NCBI GenBank assembly: GCA_963797005.1
Contig: CAWCOF010000009.1
Location: 496,001 to 560,000 of the forward strand
Reading direction: 5' to 3'
Origin: AWTP1-13 sp963797005
Lineage (GTDB): Bacteria > Pseudomonadota > Alphaproteobacteria > Rhizobiales > Hyphomicrobiaceae
Length of the DNA stretch: 64,000 nucleotides
How positions within the stretch are numbered: the stretch's first letter is position 1; the number at the start of each line of letters is the position of its first letter. Both the position numbers and the translations under genes were made by a program. The notes below the pieces were generated by a model. That model saw only the letters and a program-made list of their open reading frames with translations. It was not told the DNA's origin and did not search any database. Positions 1-8,321 of this stretch are shown here, in pieces.

Positions 1-159
1 CGTGTTGGACGATTGGATGCGGCGGAATGTTCCCCAGGCCCATTCCGCCGCGGATCACTATCGCGCGTAGGTCGCGATTTTGCCCAGGCCTCGGTTTGAG
101 GTGGATCAAGGACGCCCCATCGCGACTATGTTGGCCTCGCGCTCGCCAAGGAGGAGCCC

Positions 160-564
160 ATGCTCGAGATTGCCCCCGAGAAGGTCGCCCATGTCATCGT
201 CAAGGCGCGCGAGTATGACGCCAAGGTCGGCGCCTGGGACGATACGGCGGAGGCCGGGGACGCGGAGGAGGACCCCGAATCCATTCTCGAGGACTTCGCC
301 GATGATCCAACCCGCGCCGAGCTCGCCGGCTTCATCGATGCGCTGAACGTCGACGAGCAGGTGCACCTGGTGGCGCTGACCTGGGTCGGCCGGGGCACCT
401 TCGAGGCCGATGAGCTCGACGAGGCGGTCGAAACCGCGCGCAGCGAGAAGGTGGTCTCGACGGCGCGCTATCTCATGGGCCTGCCGCTTCTGGCCGACTA
501 TCTCGAGGAGGGCCTCGAGAAGCTCGGGATCTCGGTGGAGGACGCCGAGGACGGCGTGCTGTAG
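160..564 (+). CDS. DUF3775 domain protein
   Basis: A 134-residue acidic cytoplasmic protein with no signal peptide or membrane segment. The pattern of an N-terminal helix (IAPEKVAHVIVKAREYDAKV), an acidic linker, and a C-terminal half with VDEQVHLVALTWVGRG and a YLMGLPLLADYLEEGL helix matches the DUF3775 family, whose function is unknown. The ATG start is supported by an AAGGAGGAG ribosome site just upstream. It stands alone, 170 bases before the bactofilin gene. Family assignment is from recalled motif similarity; no biochemical role is inferred. Confidence 0.8.
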   Translation: MLEIAPEKVAHVIVKAREYDAKVGAWDDTAEAGDAEEDPESILEDFADDPTRAELAGFIDALNVDEQVHLVALTWVGRGTFEADELDEAVETARSEKVVSTARYLMGLPLLADYLEEGLEKLGISVEDAEDGVL

Positions 565-735
565 CTGCACCCAGCACGCTTCGTCCACAGCCGGCACGCG
601 GCTGCTCAAGTTCTGATTCGCGCGCGACATGTAAACTTGTTCGCAAGATGGTCTTTGCGAGCACGTTCGCCTGCAAATCATATATAGGCCGTTGCTCTAC
701 TTCGAATTTCCCCCGTCATCCAGAGCAGGCCGGCC

Positions 736-1260
736 ATGTTCAACAAGCCCCCCCCGAAGGACACCTCCTCGCTGATCCAGGATCTGCGCCAGTCTTTCAA
801 TTCCTTCACCACGCAAAAACCGGCGCAGGCGCAGGCACAGGCGTCCCCGACACCACGCATGGCGGGAAGCGCGCCGGCATGCTCCATCATCGACACCGGT
901 CTGGTGATCACCGGCAACCTGCAGAGCGATCGTGACGTTCAGGTCGACGGTGAAATCAACGGCGACGTCCACTGCTCGCATTTGACCGTCAGCAAGGGCG
1001 GAACCATCACCGGCAACATCGTTGCCGACGAGGTGGTCATCCGCGGCAAGGTCAACGGCATCATTCACGCCCTGCAGGTCGTGCTGCAGGACACCGCCCA
1101 CGTGGAGAGCGACATCTTCCACAACTCGCTGATCATCGAGCAGGGCGCCGTCTTCGATGGCCAGTCGCAACGCCAGACTGATCCCAAAGCCCAGGCACAG
1201 CAGCTTCGCGCGGCGGCCAAGTCGAAATCCTCCGACGACAAGAGCGAGCGGGCCGCGTAG
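736..1260 (+). CDS. bactofilin family cytoskeletal protein
   Basis: A 174-residue polymer-forming protein. A proline/glutamine-rich flexible N-terminus (residues 1-50) precedes a right-handed beta-helix of short hydrophobic/glycine repeats (residues about 52-150: LVITGNLQSD, VQVDGEINGD, LTVSKGGTITGNIVADEVVI, GKVNGIIHA), then a charged tail. This is the classic bactofilin (DUF583) architecture. Bactofilins self-assemble without nucleotide into membrane-associated filaments used in cell shape, stalk or polar organisation. No M23 peptidase partner is adjacent here, so the specific role is open. It converges with the peroxiredoxin pair on the opposite strand. Confidence 0.9.
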   Translation: MFNKPPPKDTSSLIQDLRQSFNSFTTQKPAQAQAQASPTPRMAGSAPACSIIDTGLVITGNLQSDRDVQVDGEINGDVHCSHLTVSKGGTITGNIVADEVVIRGKVNGIIHALQVVLQDTAHVESDIFHNSLIIEQGAVFDGQSQRQTDPKAQAQQLRAAAKSKSSDDKSERAA

Positions 1261-1312
1261 CCGGGGGCCGCTCCCTTATCAGGCCCCTTTCACGGCTGGT
1301 CCGCTGCCACCG

Positions 1313-1867
1313 CTATAAAGAGCGGTGGATCATGCCGAGCCAGGCGCACACCTCGCGCGCGTGCGCCTTGGGCTCCTCAATCGGGTAATACACACGCTCG
1401 ATGCGGCCGTCCTTGATGCCGAGCGTCATCCGCTTCAGATACGTGACGCCTCCGGTGGCGAACGTCGGCAGGGCGAGGGCCCGCTGCAGTGCGAACCGCT
1501 CGTCGCTGATGATCTCGAACGGCACCGCAAGACGCTCGACCAGCTCCCGCTGATAGCTCGTGGGCTGTGTCGAGAGGCCGAACACCTCGGCGCCAACCTG
1601 CCTGAACCCGACATAGAGGTCGCGGAAGCCTTCGGTCTGCGGCGTCGAGCCGTGCGCGCCTGGGATGTCGTCCCAGCCCGGCGGATCAGGCTGCCCCGGC
1701 CGACCCGTCCAGGGATAGCAATAGACGATGGTGCGACCAGGAAGCCGTGCCAACGACACCTCCCGGCCGCCGGTGGTGGGAAGCGTAACGTCGGGCAGGC
1801 GCTTGCCGCGCCTCAAGTGCCGAACCGCCCCGTCGTCGGTGAGAGCCGCAGCCGGCAGCGGGCTCAT
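1313..1867 (-). CDS. peroxiredoxin-like protein lacking the peroxidatic cysteine
   Basis: A 184-residue thioredoxin-fold protein of the AhpC/TSA/BCP type. The core (VTLPTTGGREVSLA, YCYPWTGRPGQ, GFRDLYVGFRQ, EVFGLSTQ, ISDERFALQRAL) parallels the neighbouring paralogue. At the active-site loop, where the neighbour has GCTPQSC, this protein has GSTPQTE, so both the peroxidatic and the resolving cysteine (positions 74 and 79) are replaced by Ser and Glu. The only cysteine near the fold core is Cys50. Its ATG overlaps the stop of the upstream gene by four bases, so the two are co-translated. It is likely not a conventional thiol peroxidase. Confidence 0.8.
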   Translation of the reverse strand: MSPLPAAALTDDGAVRHLRRGKRLPDVTLPTTGGREVSLARLPGRTIVYCYPWTGRPGQPDPPGWDDIPGAHGSTPQTEGFRDLYVGFRQVGAEVFGLSTQPTSYQRELVERLAVPFEIISDERFALQRALALPTFATGGVTYLKRMTLGIKDGRIERVYYPIEEPKAHAREVCAWLGMIHRSL

Positions 1868-2451
1868 CGGCGCGGATGCTCCTCGAGCCAGGCGAGCACG
1901 TCGGCCGCATTCCGGTCGGGCGGGAACACGGGATAGAAGACCTTGGTGATTGCGCCATCGTCGATGACCAGAGCCAGCCGCTTGATGAGCGTCAAGCCGC
2001 CGACCTCCATGGTTGGCAGCCGCAGGGCCCTGGTCAGCGCCAGCTTCTCGTCGGAGAGCAGCGGGAACGGCAGGTGCAGCCGATCGACGGCAGCGCGCTG
2101 ATAGGCCGTGTCCTGCGTCGAAAGCCCGAACACGCGCGCCGCTCCGGCCTCGATCAGCACCTTGTGCAGGTCACGGAAGGCGCAGCTCTGCGGCGTGCAG
2201 CCCCGGGCCCCCGGGATCATGTCCCAATCGTCGACGAGCGAAGGCTTGCCTGGCTCGCCCGTGCGCGGATAGGCGAACACGATCACCCGGCCGGCAAGCT
2301 GCGCCAGCGACACGCTCGAGCCGTCGGTCGCCGGCAGCGCCACATCGGGGATCTCGAGCCCCGCGAGGTGCTTTGCCCCGCCGTCATCGGTCGGCGCGGG
2401 GATCCTCGACCAGTCGACCTCGTGCAGGTTGGGATTGGCGGGCGAAGGCAT
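1864..2451 (-). CDS. peroxiredoxin (BCP-like, GCTxxxC type)
   Basis: A 195-residue peroxiredoxin. The loop ARGCTPQSCAFRDL places a peroxidatic Cys85 and a resolving Cys90 five residues apart, as in atypical 2-Cys BCP/PrxQ enzymes, which reduce hydroperoxides using thioredoxin. The flanking elements VIVFAYPRTGEPG, VFGLSTQDTAYQ and LLSDEKLALTRAL fit the fold. The start at MPSPANPNL is preferred: upstream in-frame codons lie inside the preceding acetyltransferase gene, which ends seven bases before it. The gene is the middle member of a three-gene minus-strand operon (GNAT, Prx, Prx-like). Confidence 0.88.
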   Translation of the reverse strand: MPSPANPNLHEVDWSRIPAPTDDGGAKHLAGLEIPDVALPATDGSSVSLAQLAGRVIVFAYPRTGEPGKPSLVDDWDMIPGARGCTPQSCAFRDLHKVLIEAGAARVFGLSTQDTAYQRAAVDRLHLPFPLLSDEKLALTRALRLPTMEVGGLTLIKRLALVIDDGAITKVFYPVFPPDRNAADVLAWLEEHPRR

Positions 2452-2458
2452 AGACACC

Positions 2459-3202
2459 TCAACGGTCGAGCACGCGATAATGATAGCCGGCGACGCGGGC
2501 GTAATCGAGCCCGGCATAGAGCGCCTGCGCCGGCGCGTTGGCGGCCACCGCCTGCAGGGCCGCGAGCGTCGCCCCCTGCCCGGCACCCCAGGCTTCCAGC
2601 GCGGTCATGATGCGGGCGCTGCCGCCGCGCCGCCGAAAGGCGGCAAGCGTCGCGACGCATTCGGCGACAACGACGCCGTGCGCGACGACGCCCAGCGCCA
2701 CGCTGATCGGCCTGCCGTCCTGGCGCAGCACAAAGAAGGCGCGCGGCGCGGGCACGCGAGCCAGAACCATCGGGGCGGTCTGGCGCCGGCTCTCGGTAAT
2801 GCCCGCAAGGTAGACGCTGAGCCAAGGCTCGCCGGCGCTCGTCGCGATCTCGATGTCGGCTGGCAGCTCGCGGGGCGCGATTTCCTTCGCCAGGGTCGTG
2901 CACGGCTCGTGCAGGCGATAGCCGCGGGCTTCCAAGCACTCGTCCAGGTCTGCCGGCGCCGTGAGATCGCAGACCTGGAACATCGGTGGTGTGCCGCGCG
3001 CCTGGTAGCGCCGCTCCGCCTCGTCGATGGCCGCCTCGGTGTCGGCACCCGCAAAGTCGAGCGTCGAAACCGAATTGGCCCGCTGCGACCCGCCTCCCGA
3101 TGAGCGCCACAGCCACCCCTCGATGTCGGCCGTCTCCGAAGCCGGCCACGCCTGCACCGCGGCCCGCTCGATCGCCAACAACGCTTGTCGCGAAATGTTC
3201 AT
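2459..3202 (-). CDS. GNAT family N-acetyltransferase
   Basis: A 247-residue protein starting MNISRQALLA. The C-terminal half has the acetyl-CoA fold: PISVALGVVAHGVVVAECVATLAAFRRRG (strand beta-4 plus the R/Q-x-x-G-x-G/A-like pyrophosphate loop RRRGGSARIM), then NAPAQALYAGLDYARVAGYHYRVL typical of the GNAT C-terminus. The N-terminal half (about 100 residues, IEGWLWRSSGGGSQRANSVS) resembles the first domain of tandem-GNAT proteins. The substrate is unknown. It is the first gene of the operon with two peroxiredoxin-like genes and is divergent from the DUF1353 gene. Confidence 0.85.
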   Translation of the reverse strand: MNISRQALLAIERAAVQAWPASETADIEGWLWRSSGGGSQRANSVSTLDFAGADTEAAIDEAERRYQARGTPPMFQVCDLTAPADLDECLEARGYRLHEPCTTLAKEIAPRELPADIEIATSAGEPWLSVYLAGITESRRQTAPMVLARVPAPRAFFVLRQDGRPISVALGVVAHGVVVAECVATLAAFRRRGGSARIMTALEAWGAGQGATLAALQAVAANAPAQALYAGLDYARVAGYHYRVLDR

Positions 3203-3319
3203 ACGCTTGGCCGGAAACGGAGATGGCGGGCGTGCCGGTCGCGCTTGCGCGCACCCGCCCCAGCGTGCAGCATGACGGTCAATTCGTCCATATTCGTTGC
3301 AGTCGGAGGGGGAGATCCA

Positions 3320-3946
3320 ATGAGCTTGAAGACCCTGGTGGTCGCAGCCGTGCTGCTGATCCCGAGCTGCGATGACCTGCGCTCGGGCTTTTTCTACGAC
3401 CGCACCGATACGGGCACGCTCAAGGGCAGGCTGATCGTGGAGTGGATCGACCAGGACAAGTTCATATTCGAGCCCGATCCGAAGGACCCGCTGACCTTCA
3501 CGCGCAAGGACAAGGAGGTCATCCAACCGCAGACAATGTATACGGACGGCGGCTCGATCCCGGCCCCCCTGCGCGCCCTCAAAAGCTACTCACCGTGGGG
3601 CTATGCGCCCGCCTACATCATCCACGACTGGCTGTTCGCGATGAAGCACTGCAAGGTCCCGGGCTTCGAGAAGTACGACCTCGAGAAGGCCGCCACCATC
3701 CTGGCCGAGGTGATGAAGACGGTGATGGAGAACCCCAAGTACGGCGGCCCCAACAAGCTCGTCCACTACAGCATCTACGAAGGCGTGCGCTCGCCCACGG
3801 CGCAGAAGTATTGGGACGCCGGCACGTGCGATACGCCATCCGGACCGAAGTCGATGGCCGGGCCCGACACGGCGCGCGCAGGCCGGGCCATGGCGAGGCC
3901 GCCACCGAGCGACGCCTCCCGCCTCCGCTTCGTCATCCAGTTCTGA
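3320..3946 (+). CDS. DUF1353 domain lipoprotein
   Basis: A 208-residue predicted lipoprotein. The chosen ATG follows a GGAGGGGGAG ribosome site and gives an N-terminus MSLKTLVVAAVLLIPSC whose IPSC is an acceptable lipobox, implying export and lipidation. The body has the DUF1353 signature: MYTDGGSIPAPLRAL, YAPAYIIHDWLF (catalytic-looking HDW) and a helical KAATILAEVMKTV segment. DUF1353 is often found in phage and secreted proteins; its function is unproven. The C-terminal 40 residues are low complexity. A strong hairpin terminator follows. Confidence 0.82.
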   Translation: MSLKTLVVAAVLLIPSCDDLRSGFFYDRTDTGTLKGRLIVEWIDQDKFIFEPDPKDPLTFTRKDKEVIQPQTMYTDGGSIPAPLRALKSYSPWGYAPAYIIHDWLFAMKHCKVPGFEKYDLEKAATILAEVMKTVMENPKYGGPNKLVHYSIYEGVRSPTAQKYWDAGTCDTPSGPKSMAGPDTARAGRAMARPPPSDASRLRFVIQF

Positions 3947-3962
3947 GCGACGCCCAAAACCA

Positions 3963-3990
3963 AAGGGCCCCGCTCGATCGCGGGGCCCTT
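3963..3990. terminator. bidirectional intrinsic terminator
   Basis: Perfect 11-bp inverted repeat (AAGGGCCCCGC / GCGGGGCCCTT) with a six-base loop TCGATC, followed by GTTTCG on the plus strand. It lies 17 bases after the DUF1353 stop and 25 bases before the stop of the convergent Bax-inhibitor gene, so it can terminate both. Confidence 0.85.
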
Positions 3991-4014
3991 GTTTCGTCGA
4001 TCCGTTGCTCGCGG

Positions 4015-4809
4015 CTACTCGCGATTGCCGAACAGCTGGAGCAGCATGATGAACATGTTGATGAAGTCGAGGTACAAATTGAGTGCGCCCATGATTGCCG
4101 CCTTGGCCGTGGCGGTGGCATCGCCCATCACCTCGTAGTAGCCGTCCTTGATGCGCTGCGTGTCGTAGGCGGTGAGGCCGGCGAACACCAGCACGCCGAT
4201 CACGGAGATGGCGAACTGCATCGCACCCGACTGCAGGAAGATGTTGACGACGGACGCGATGATGATGCCGAACAGGCCCATGATCAGGAACGAGCCCCAG
4301 CCCGACAGGTCCTTCTTGGTCGTGTAGCCGTAGATGCTCAAGCTCCCGAAGGCGGCAGCCGTCACGAAGAACACCTGCGTGATCGACTGCGCCGTGTAGC
4401 GCAGGAAGATCGAGGAGAGCGAGGCGCCCATCACGGCGGCAAACAGCCAGAAGGTGAGCTGGGCCGCGCTGACGCTCATCTTGTAGATGCGCCACGACAG
4501 GAAGAACACGAAGCCCAGCGGGGCGAGCGCCACGACCCACATCAGCGGCGTGGTGAAGAGGGTCTGTCCGAACGGGGTGAGATACATGCCCTGGTGCAGG
4601 GCCATCAGCCTGCCGCCTGCGCCCGCGGCGAGCGCCGGATCGGTGGTGACCGAGTAGGAGAAGACGACGTAGGCAACGATACCGGTCAGCGCTACGCCTG
4701 CTGCCATATAGTTGTAGACGCGCAGCATGTACGCGCGAAGACCCTCGTCTACGGCGACGTCGGTCCGCGAGCCCGCGCCCGCCTGCGCATACCTGTCGTA
4801 TTGAGCCAT
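4015..4809 (-). CDS. Bax inhibitor-1/YccA family membrane protein
   Basis: A 264-residue polytopic inner-membrane protein starting MAQYDRYAQAG after a GGAAGGG ribosome site. A hydrophilic N-terminus is followed by about seven membrane helices (for example VYNYMAAGVALTGIVAYVVF, VALAPLGFVFFLSW, FWLFAAVMGASLSSIF, MGLFGIIIASVVNIF, FAISVIGVLVFAGLTAYDTQ). The FAGLTAYDTQRIK segment, with its conserved acidic residue, is diagnostic of the BI-1/UPF0005 family. Bacterial members are proposed calcium-leak channels or FtsH-associated proteins. The gene is monocistronic. Confidence 0.93.
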   Translation of the reverse strand: MAQYDRYAQAGAGSRTDVAVDEGLRAYMLRVYNYMAAGVALTGIVAYVVFSYSVTTDPALAAGAGGRLMALHQGMYLTPFGQTLFTTPLMWVVALAPLGFVFFLSWRIYKMSVSAAQLTFWLFAAVMGASLSSIFLRYTAQSITQVFFVTAAAFGSLSIYGYTTKKDLSGWGSFLIMGLFGIIIASVVNIFLQSGAMQFAISVIGVLVFAGLTAYDTQRIKDGYYEVMGDATATAKAAIMGALNLYLDFINMFIMLLQLFGNRE

Positions 4810-4962
4810 TTGATCCCTTCCCTTCAACTTTTGGTGCAAGCCGAAAGCTTGGACTTGAAATATGGCGGCGGCGCCCTCGCTTTCAAGGACCCCGGCCTCG
4901 CACATGCGTACCGGCGCGCATATTGGGCTATCGGCATGTCGCAAACAAGGGTGGAACGCCGT

Positions 4963-7542
4963 TCATTCCGACCGCAAATAAGGCACCGGGGGGGCCTTGA
5001 GCACCCGCCACGTGCCGTATCCCCCGAATAGCGCCACCAGCAGGATCGCCAGCAGCAGGGCCTCCGCGGCCGCCACCGGCGAGAAGACAAACTCGGCCTC
5101 CATGGCAAGGTGGAGCACGCCATAGGCCGCCAGGCTGCCGATCAGCAGAGCTATGAACGACGTCAACAATGCCAGCACCAGGTATTCCATCAGGTGCGAG
5201 CGCAAGATCCGCCAGCTGGTGGCGCCGAGGGTCTTGAGGATGACCGCCTGCTGGATGCGGCGGCGCTGTGCTGTGGCGAGTGCGCCGGCAAGCACGAGGG
5301 CTCCGGCCAGCAGGGTAACGCTGCCGGCGGCACGCACGGCGATCATGACGCGGCCGAAGATGACGTTGAACGCATCGATGGCGTCCTTCACGCGGATGGC
5401 GGTGGCGGCCGGAAAGTCTCGTCCGATATCCTGGGCGAGCTTGCCCTCGAGAGTGAGGGGAGCGTCCTTCGGCAGCGTCACCGTCGCCAGGATGTTATGG
5501 GGCGCGCCCGCAAGCGTGTTGGGCGAGAAGATCATGACGAAGTTGAGCGCCAGGCTCTCCCACCTCACCTCGCGCAGGCTGGCGATGCGCGCCGTCACGT
5601 TGCGTCCCAGCACGTTGACGGTGACCTGGTCGCCGATCTTGAGACGCAGGCCCTTGGCGATGTCGGCGTCGAAGGAGACCAGCGGCTCGCCGGCGTAATC
5701 GGTGGGCCACCACTTGCCGGCAACGATCGTCGAGCCCTTGGGCACCTCGGCCGAATAGGTGAGGCCGCGATCGCCGGTGAGCACCCAGGCAGCCTCCGGC
5801 GGTGCCTTGATCTCCTCCACCGGGCGGTCGCCGAGCTTGATCAGCCGCCCGCGCAGCATGGGTGCTTCCTGCACCTTGGCTGCCGGCGCCTCGCGCGCGA
5901 TCAGCGCGTTGAAGGCATCGATCTCCGAGCGCTTGATGTCGAGCACGAAGTAGTTGGGGCTGGTGCCCGGCAGCCGGTCGGTGAGCTCGGCGACGATCGA
6001 GCGGTCGACCAGCGCCACGGTGACAAGCAGCGACAGTCCCGCACCGAGCGAGAGCACCACCGACCGGGTCAGGCCGCCGGGAGCACCGAGATCGCCGATG
6101 GCGAGCGCCAGCTCCGGCCAGCGCGGCCGCGGTACGCGCCTGGCCACCCAGGTGATGGCCGTGCCGAGGCCGAGGAAGACGGCAAAGACACCGACGACGC
6201 CCAGGCAATAGTAGAAGGCGAGCCAGCGCGCCTCCGAGGTGAAGGTGGCTAACCCCGCCAGCAGTCCGGCGGCAGCCAGCGTCAGCGCGATGATCCGCGG
6301 CCGCGGCAGGACACGCTCGGGCGCCACCTCGTCGCGAAACAGCACGCCGGCCCGCACGAGCTCGGCACGGCCGAGCGGCCACAGCGTGAAGAGCAGCGAC
6401 ACCAGCAGCCCGTAGGCCACGGCCGTGACGATGCTGCGCGGCGTGACGCTGAGCTCGGCCTTGATCGGCAGCATGTCGCCAAACAGCGCCGTCAAGGCCA
6501 CCGGAATCAACAGGCCAAGCATGATCCCGAGCACGATGCCGATGCCGGAAATCAGCAGCACCTGCAGCAGATGGACGCCGAAGATGATGCGGGACGTGGC
6601 GCCGATGCTCTTGAAGGCGGCGATGACCTTGCGCCGGCGGTCGATATAGGTGGCGACCGCGTTGGCGACGCCGACACCGCCCACCAGCAGTGCGGTGAGC
6701 CCGACCAGCGTCAGGAACTGGCGCAGGCGTTCGAGCGCGCGGGAGAGCTGGGGCGAGGGATCGCGCCGGTCGCGCACGGTGAAGCCGCCCTCCGGCAGGC
6801 CCTGCTTGAGGCGCTCGCGAAAGGCCAGGATATCGCGCTTCGAGGCCTCCGCGGCACCGTCGAGCTTGAGGGCATAGCGCCAGCGCACGAGGCTGCCCGG
6901 CTCGATCAGGCCGGTGCTCTTCAGCGTCGCGAGCGAAACCAGCACGCGCGGCCCGATCGCGATGCGCTCGGTGAGCCTGTCGGGCTCCGCCTCGATGATG
7001 GCTCGAATCGGGATCTCCGCTCTGCCAAGCGACAGCCGGTCGCCCAGCTTGAGGTGCAGCCGTTCGAGGAGGATCGCATCGACCGCGGCCCCCGGCTCGC
7101 GGCGAATCGCATCGCCGAGCGCCATTCCGCCGGCGAGAACCACGTCGCCAACGAGCGGATAGGCGGCGTCGACGCCTTTCACCTCGACCAGCGCCTGCTC
7201 GGTGCGGTCGGGGCGGCGCGCCATGGCCCGCATGTTGGCGATCTCCGTGACGCGACCCTGCCGCCACAACCAATCGCGCTCCGCCCCCTCGAGGGGACGA
7301 TGCGGCCGGGAGAACTTGACGTCGCCGCCGAGCAGAAGCTCGCCCTGACGCTCGAAGCTCGCGCGCAGGGCGTCCGCCAGCGCGCCCACGCCCGTGATCA
7401 CGGCAACGCCGAGCGCCACGCAGGCAATGAAGACGTAGAACCCCTTGAGGCCGTTGCGCTGCTCGCGCAGCGCCAGCGAGAGCACCAGAGGCAGCCCGCG
7501 CCGGGACGAGCCAGTCCGCACCTCGGACACCGCCGCCGTCAT
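4963..7542 (-). CDS. ybbP: ABC transporter permease, FtsX/YbbP family
   Basis: An 859-residue inner-membrane permease. Its architecture is a first N-terminal helix (FYVFIACVALGVAVITGVGA), a large periplasmic domain, a three-helix FtsX core (residues about 255-420), a middle helix region, a second periplasmic domain, and a C-terminal FtsX core ending AAEALLLAILLVALFGGYGTW. This is the double-FtsX YbbP/LolC-like layout (E. coli YbbP is about 800 residues). It overlaps the upstream ATPase gene by four bases. Together with the tesA-like gene on the opposite side this reproduces the E. coli tesA/ybbA/ybbP arrangement. Likely role: mechanotransmission or lipid/lipoprotein export rather than uptake. 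Confidence 0.92.
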   Translation of the reverse strand: MTAAVSEVRTGSSRRGLPLVLSLALREQRNGLKGFYVFIACVALGVAVITGVGALADALRASFERQGELLLGGDVKFSRPHRPLEGAERDWLWRQGRVTEIANMRAMARRPDRTEQALVEVKGVDAAYPLVGDVVLAGGMALGDAIRREPGAAVDAILLERLHLKLGDRLSLGRAEIPIRAIIEAEPDRLTERIAIGPRVLVSLATLKSTGLIEPGSLVRWRYALKLDGAAEASKRDILAFRERLKQGLPEGGFTVRDRRDPSPQLSRALERLRQFLTLVGLTALLVGGVGVANAVATYIDRRRKVIAAFKSIGATSRIIFGVHLLQVLLISGIGIVLGIMLGLLIPVALTALFGDMLPIKAELSVTPRSIVTAVAYGLLVSLLFTLWPLGRAELVRAGVLFRDEVAPERVLPRPRIIALTLAAAGLLAGLATFTSEARWLAFYYCLGVVGVFAVFLGLGTAITWVARRVPRPRWPELALAIGDLGAPGGLTRSVVLSLGAGLSLLVTVALVDRSIVAELTDRLPGTSPNYFVLDIKRSEIDAFNALIAREAPAAKVQEAPMLRGRLIKLGDRPVEEIKAPPEAAWVLTGDRGLTYSAEVPKGSTIVAGKWWPTDYAGEPLVSFDADIAKGLRLKIGDQVTVNVLGRNVTARIASLREVRWESLALNFVMIFSPNTLAGAPHNILATVTLPKDAPLTLEGKLAQDIGRDFPAATAIRVKDAIDAFNVIFGRVMIAVRAAGSVTLLAGALVLAGALATAQRRRIQQAVILKTLGATSWRILRSHLMEYLVLALLTSFIALLIGSLAAYGVLHLAMEAEFVFSPVAAAEALLLAILLVALFGGYGTWRVLKAPPVPYLRSE

Positions 7543-8228
7543 GCGGACGCCAGCTCCGCATCGGCAACGCGCCCGTCCAGCATGCGCACCAGGCGTCCGC
7601 AGCGGGCGGCCAGATCGAGGTCGTGGGTGACGAGAACCAGGGTCGACTGGCGCCGCCGGTGCAGGCCGAACAGGAGATCGATCACCTGCTCGCCGGTCTT
7701 GCCGTCGAGATTGCCCGTGGGCTCGTCGGCCAGCACGATCTGCGGGCGGGGAGCCAAGGCCCTGGCTATGGCGACGCGCTGCTGCTCGCCGCCCGACAGC
7801 TGGGCCGGAAAGTGGTCGCTGCGGTGTGCCAGGCCCACCTCCGCAAGCAAGGCGTGCGCCACCTCGAAGGCATCGGACCTGCCGGCGAACTCCAGCGGCA
7901 GCGCCACGTTCTCCAGCGCCGTCATGGTCGGCACCAGATGAAACGACTGGAACACGATGCCGATGTTGGCGCCACGCGTCAGCGCCAGCTCGTCCTCGCC
8001 GAGCTTTGCGAAATCATGACCGGCGACGCGCACGGAACCCGACGTCGCCCGCTCGAGGCCGGCGATGATCATCAACAGCGAGGTCTTGCCCGACCCGCTG
8101 GGGCCGACGATGGCCACGGTTTCGCCGGGCTCGATCTGGAGATCGACGCGATTGAGGATCTCCACAGGCCCGGCGCGGCTGGCCAGGGTGAGCGAGACCT
8201 TGTCGAGGGCAATGACGGGGTTGGCCAA
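7539..8228 (-). CDS. ybbA: ABC transporter ATP-binding protein, LolD/YbbA family
   Basis: A 229-residue ATPase. Walker A is GPSGSGKT, the Q-loop is IVFQSFHLVP, the signature is LSGGEQQRVAIARAL, Walker B is IVLADEPTGNLD and the switch histidine is in LVTHDLDLAARC. The LADEPTGNLD and VPTMTALENVALPLEF segments are typical of the MacB/LolD/YbbA group. No in-frame ATG lies near the N-terminus; the proposed TTG start gives MANPVIALDK, matching family length, but an upstream GTG inside the divergent intergenic region cannot be excluded. Co-translated with the permease by a four-base overlap. Confidence 0.9.
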   Translation of the reverse strand: MANPVIALDKVSLTLASRAGPVEILNRVDLQIEPGETVAIVGPSGSGKTSLLMIIAGLERATSGSVRVAGHDFAKLGEDELALTRGANIGIVFQSFHLVPTMTALENVALPLEFAGRSDAFEVAHALLAEVGLAHRSDHFPAQLSGGEQQRVAIARALAPRPQIVLADEPTGNLDGKTGEQVIDLLFGLHRRRQSTLVLVTHDLDLAARCGRLVRMLDGRVADAELASA

Positions 8229-8321
8229 GGATCCCAGGCTCTTCTTACTCTTGTCTCGATTTGAGCGAGTTTCTACTTCACTACTGCAGTGAGGAGCATT
8301 TGAGACGGGAGGCGACACCGG

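Noticed and set aside
1307..1328. Inverted repeat CCACCGCT / AGCGGTGG as a terminator
   Set aside because: It overlaps the peroxiredoxin-like stop codon and has no T-tract on either strand; too weak to call.
3442..5031. 529-residue plus-strand frame across DUF1353 and the BI-1 gene
   Set aside because: It runs through a terminator and opposite a conserved membrane protein; no recognisable domain.
5495..7567. 690-residue second minus-strand frame over the ABC permease
   Set aside because: Arg/Ala/Gly-rich shadow frame; the FtsX-type permease frame has membrane helices and is coupled to the ATPase.
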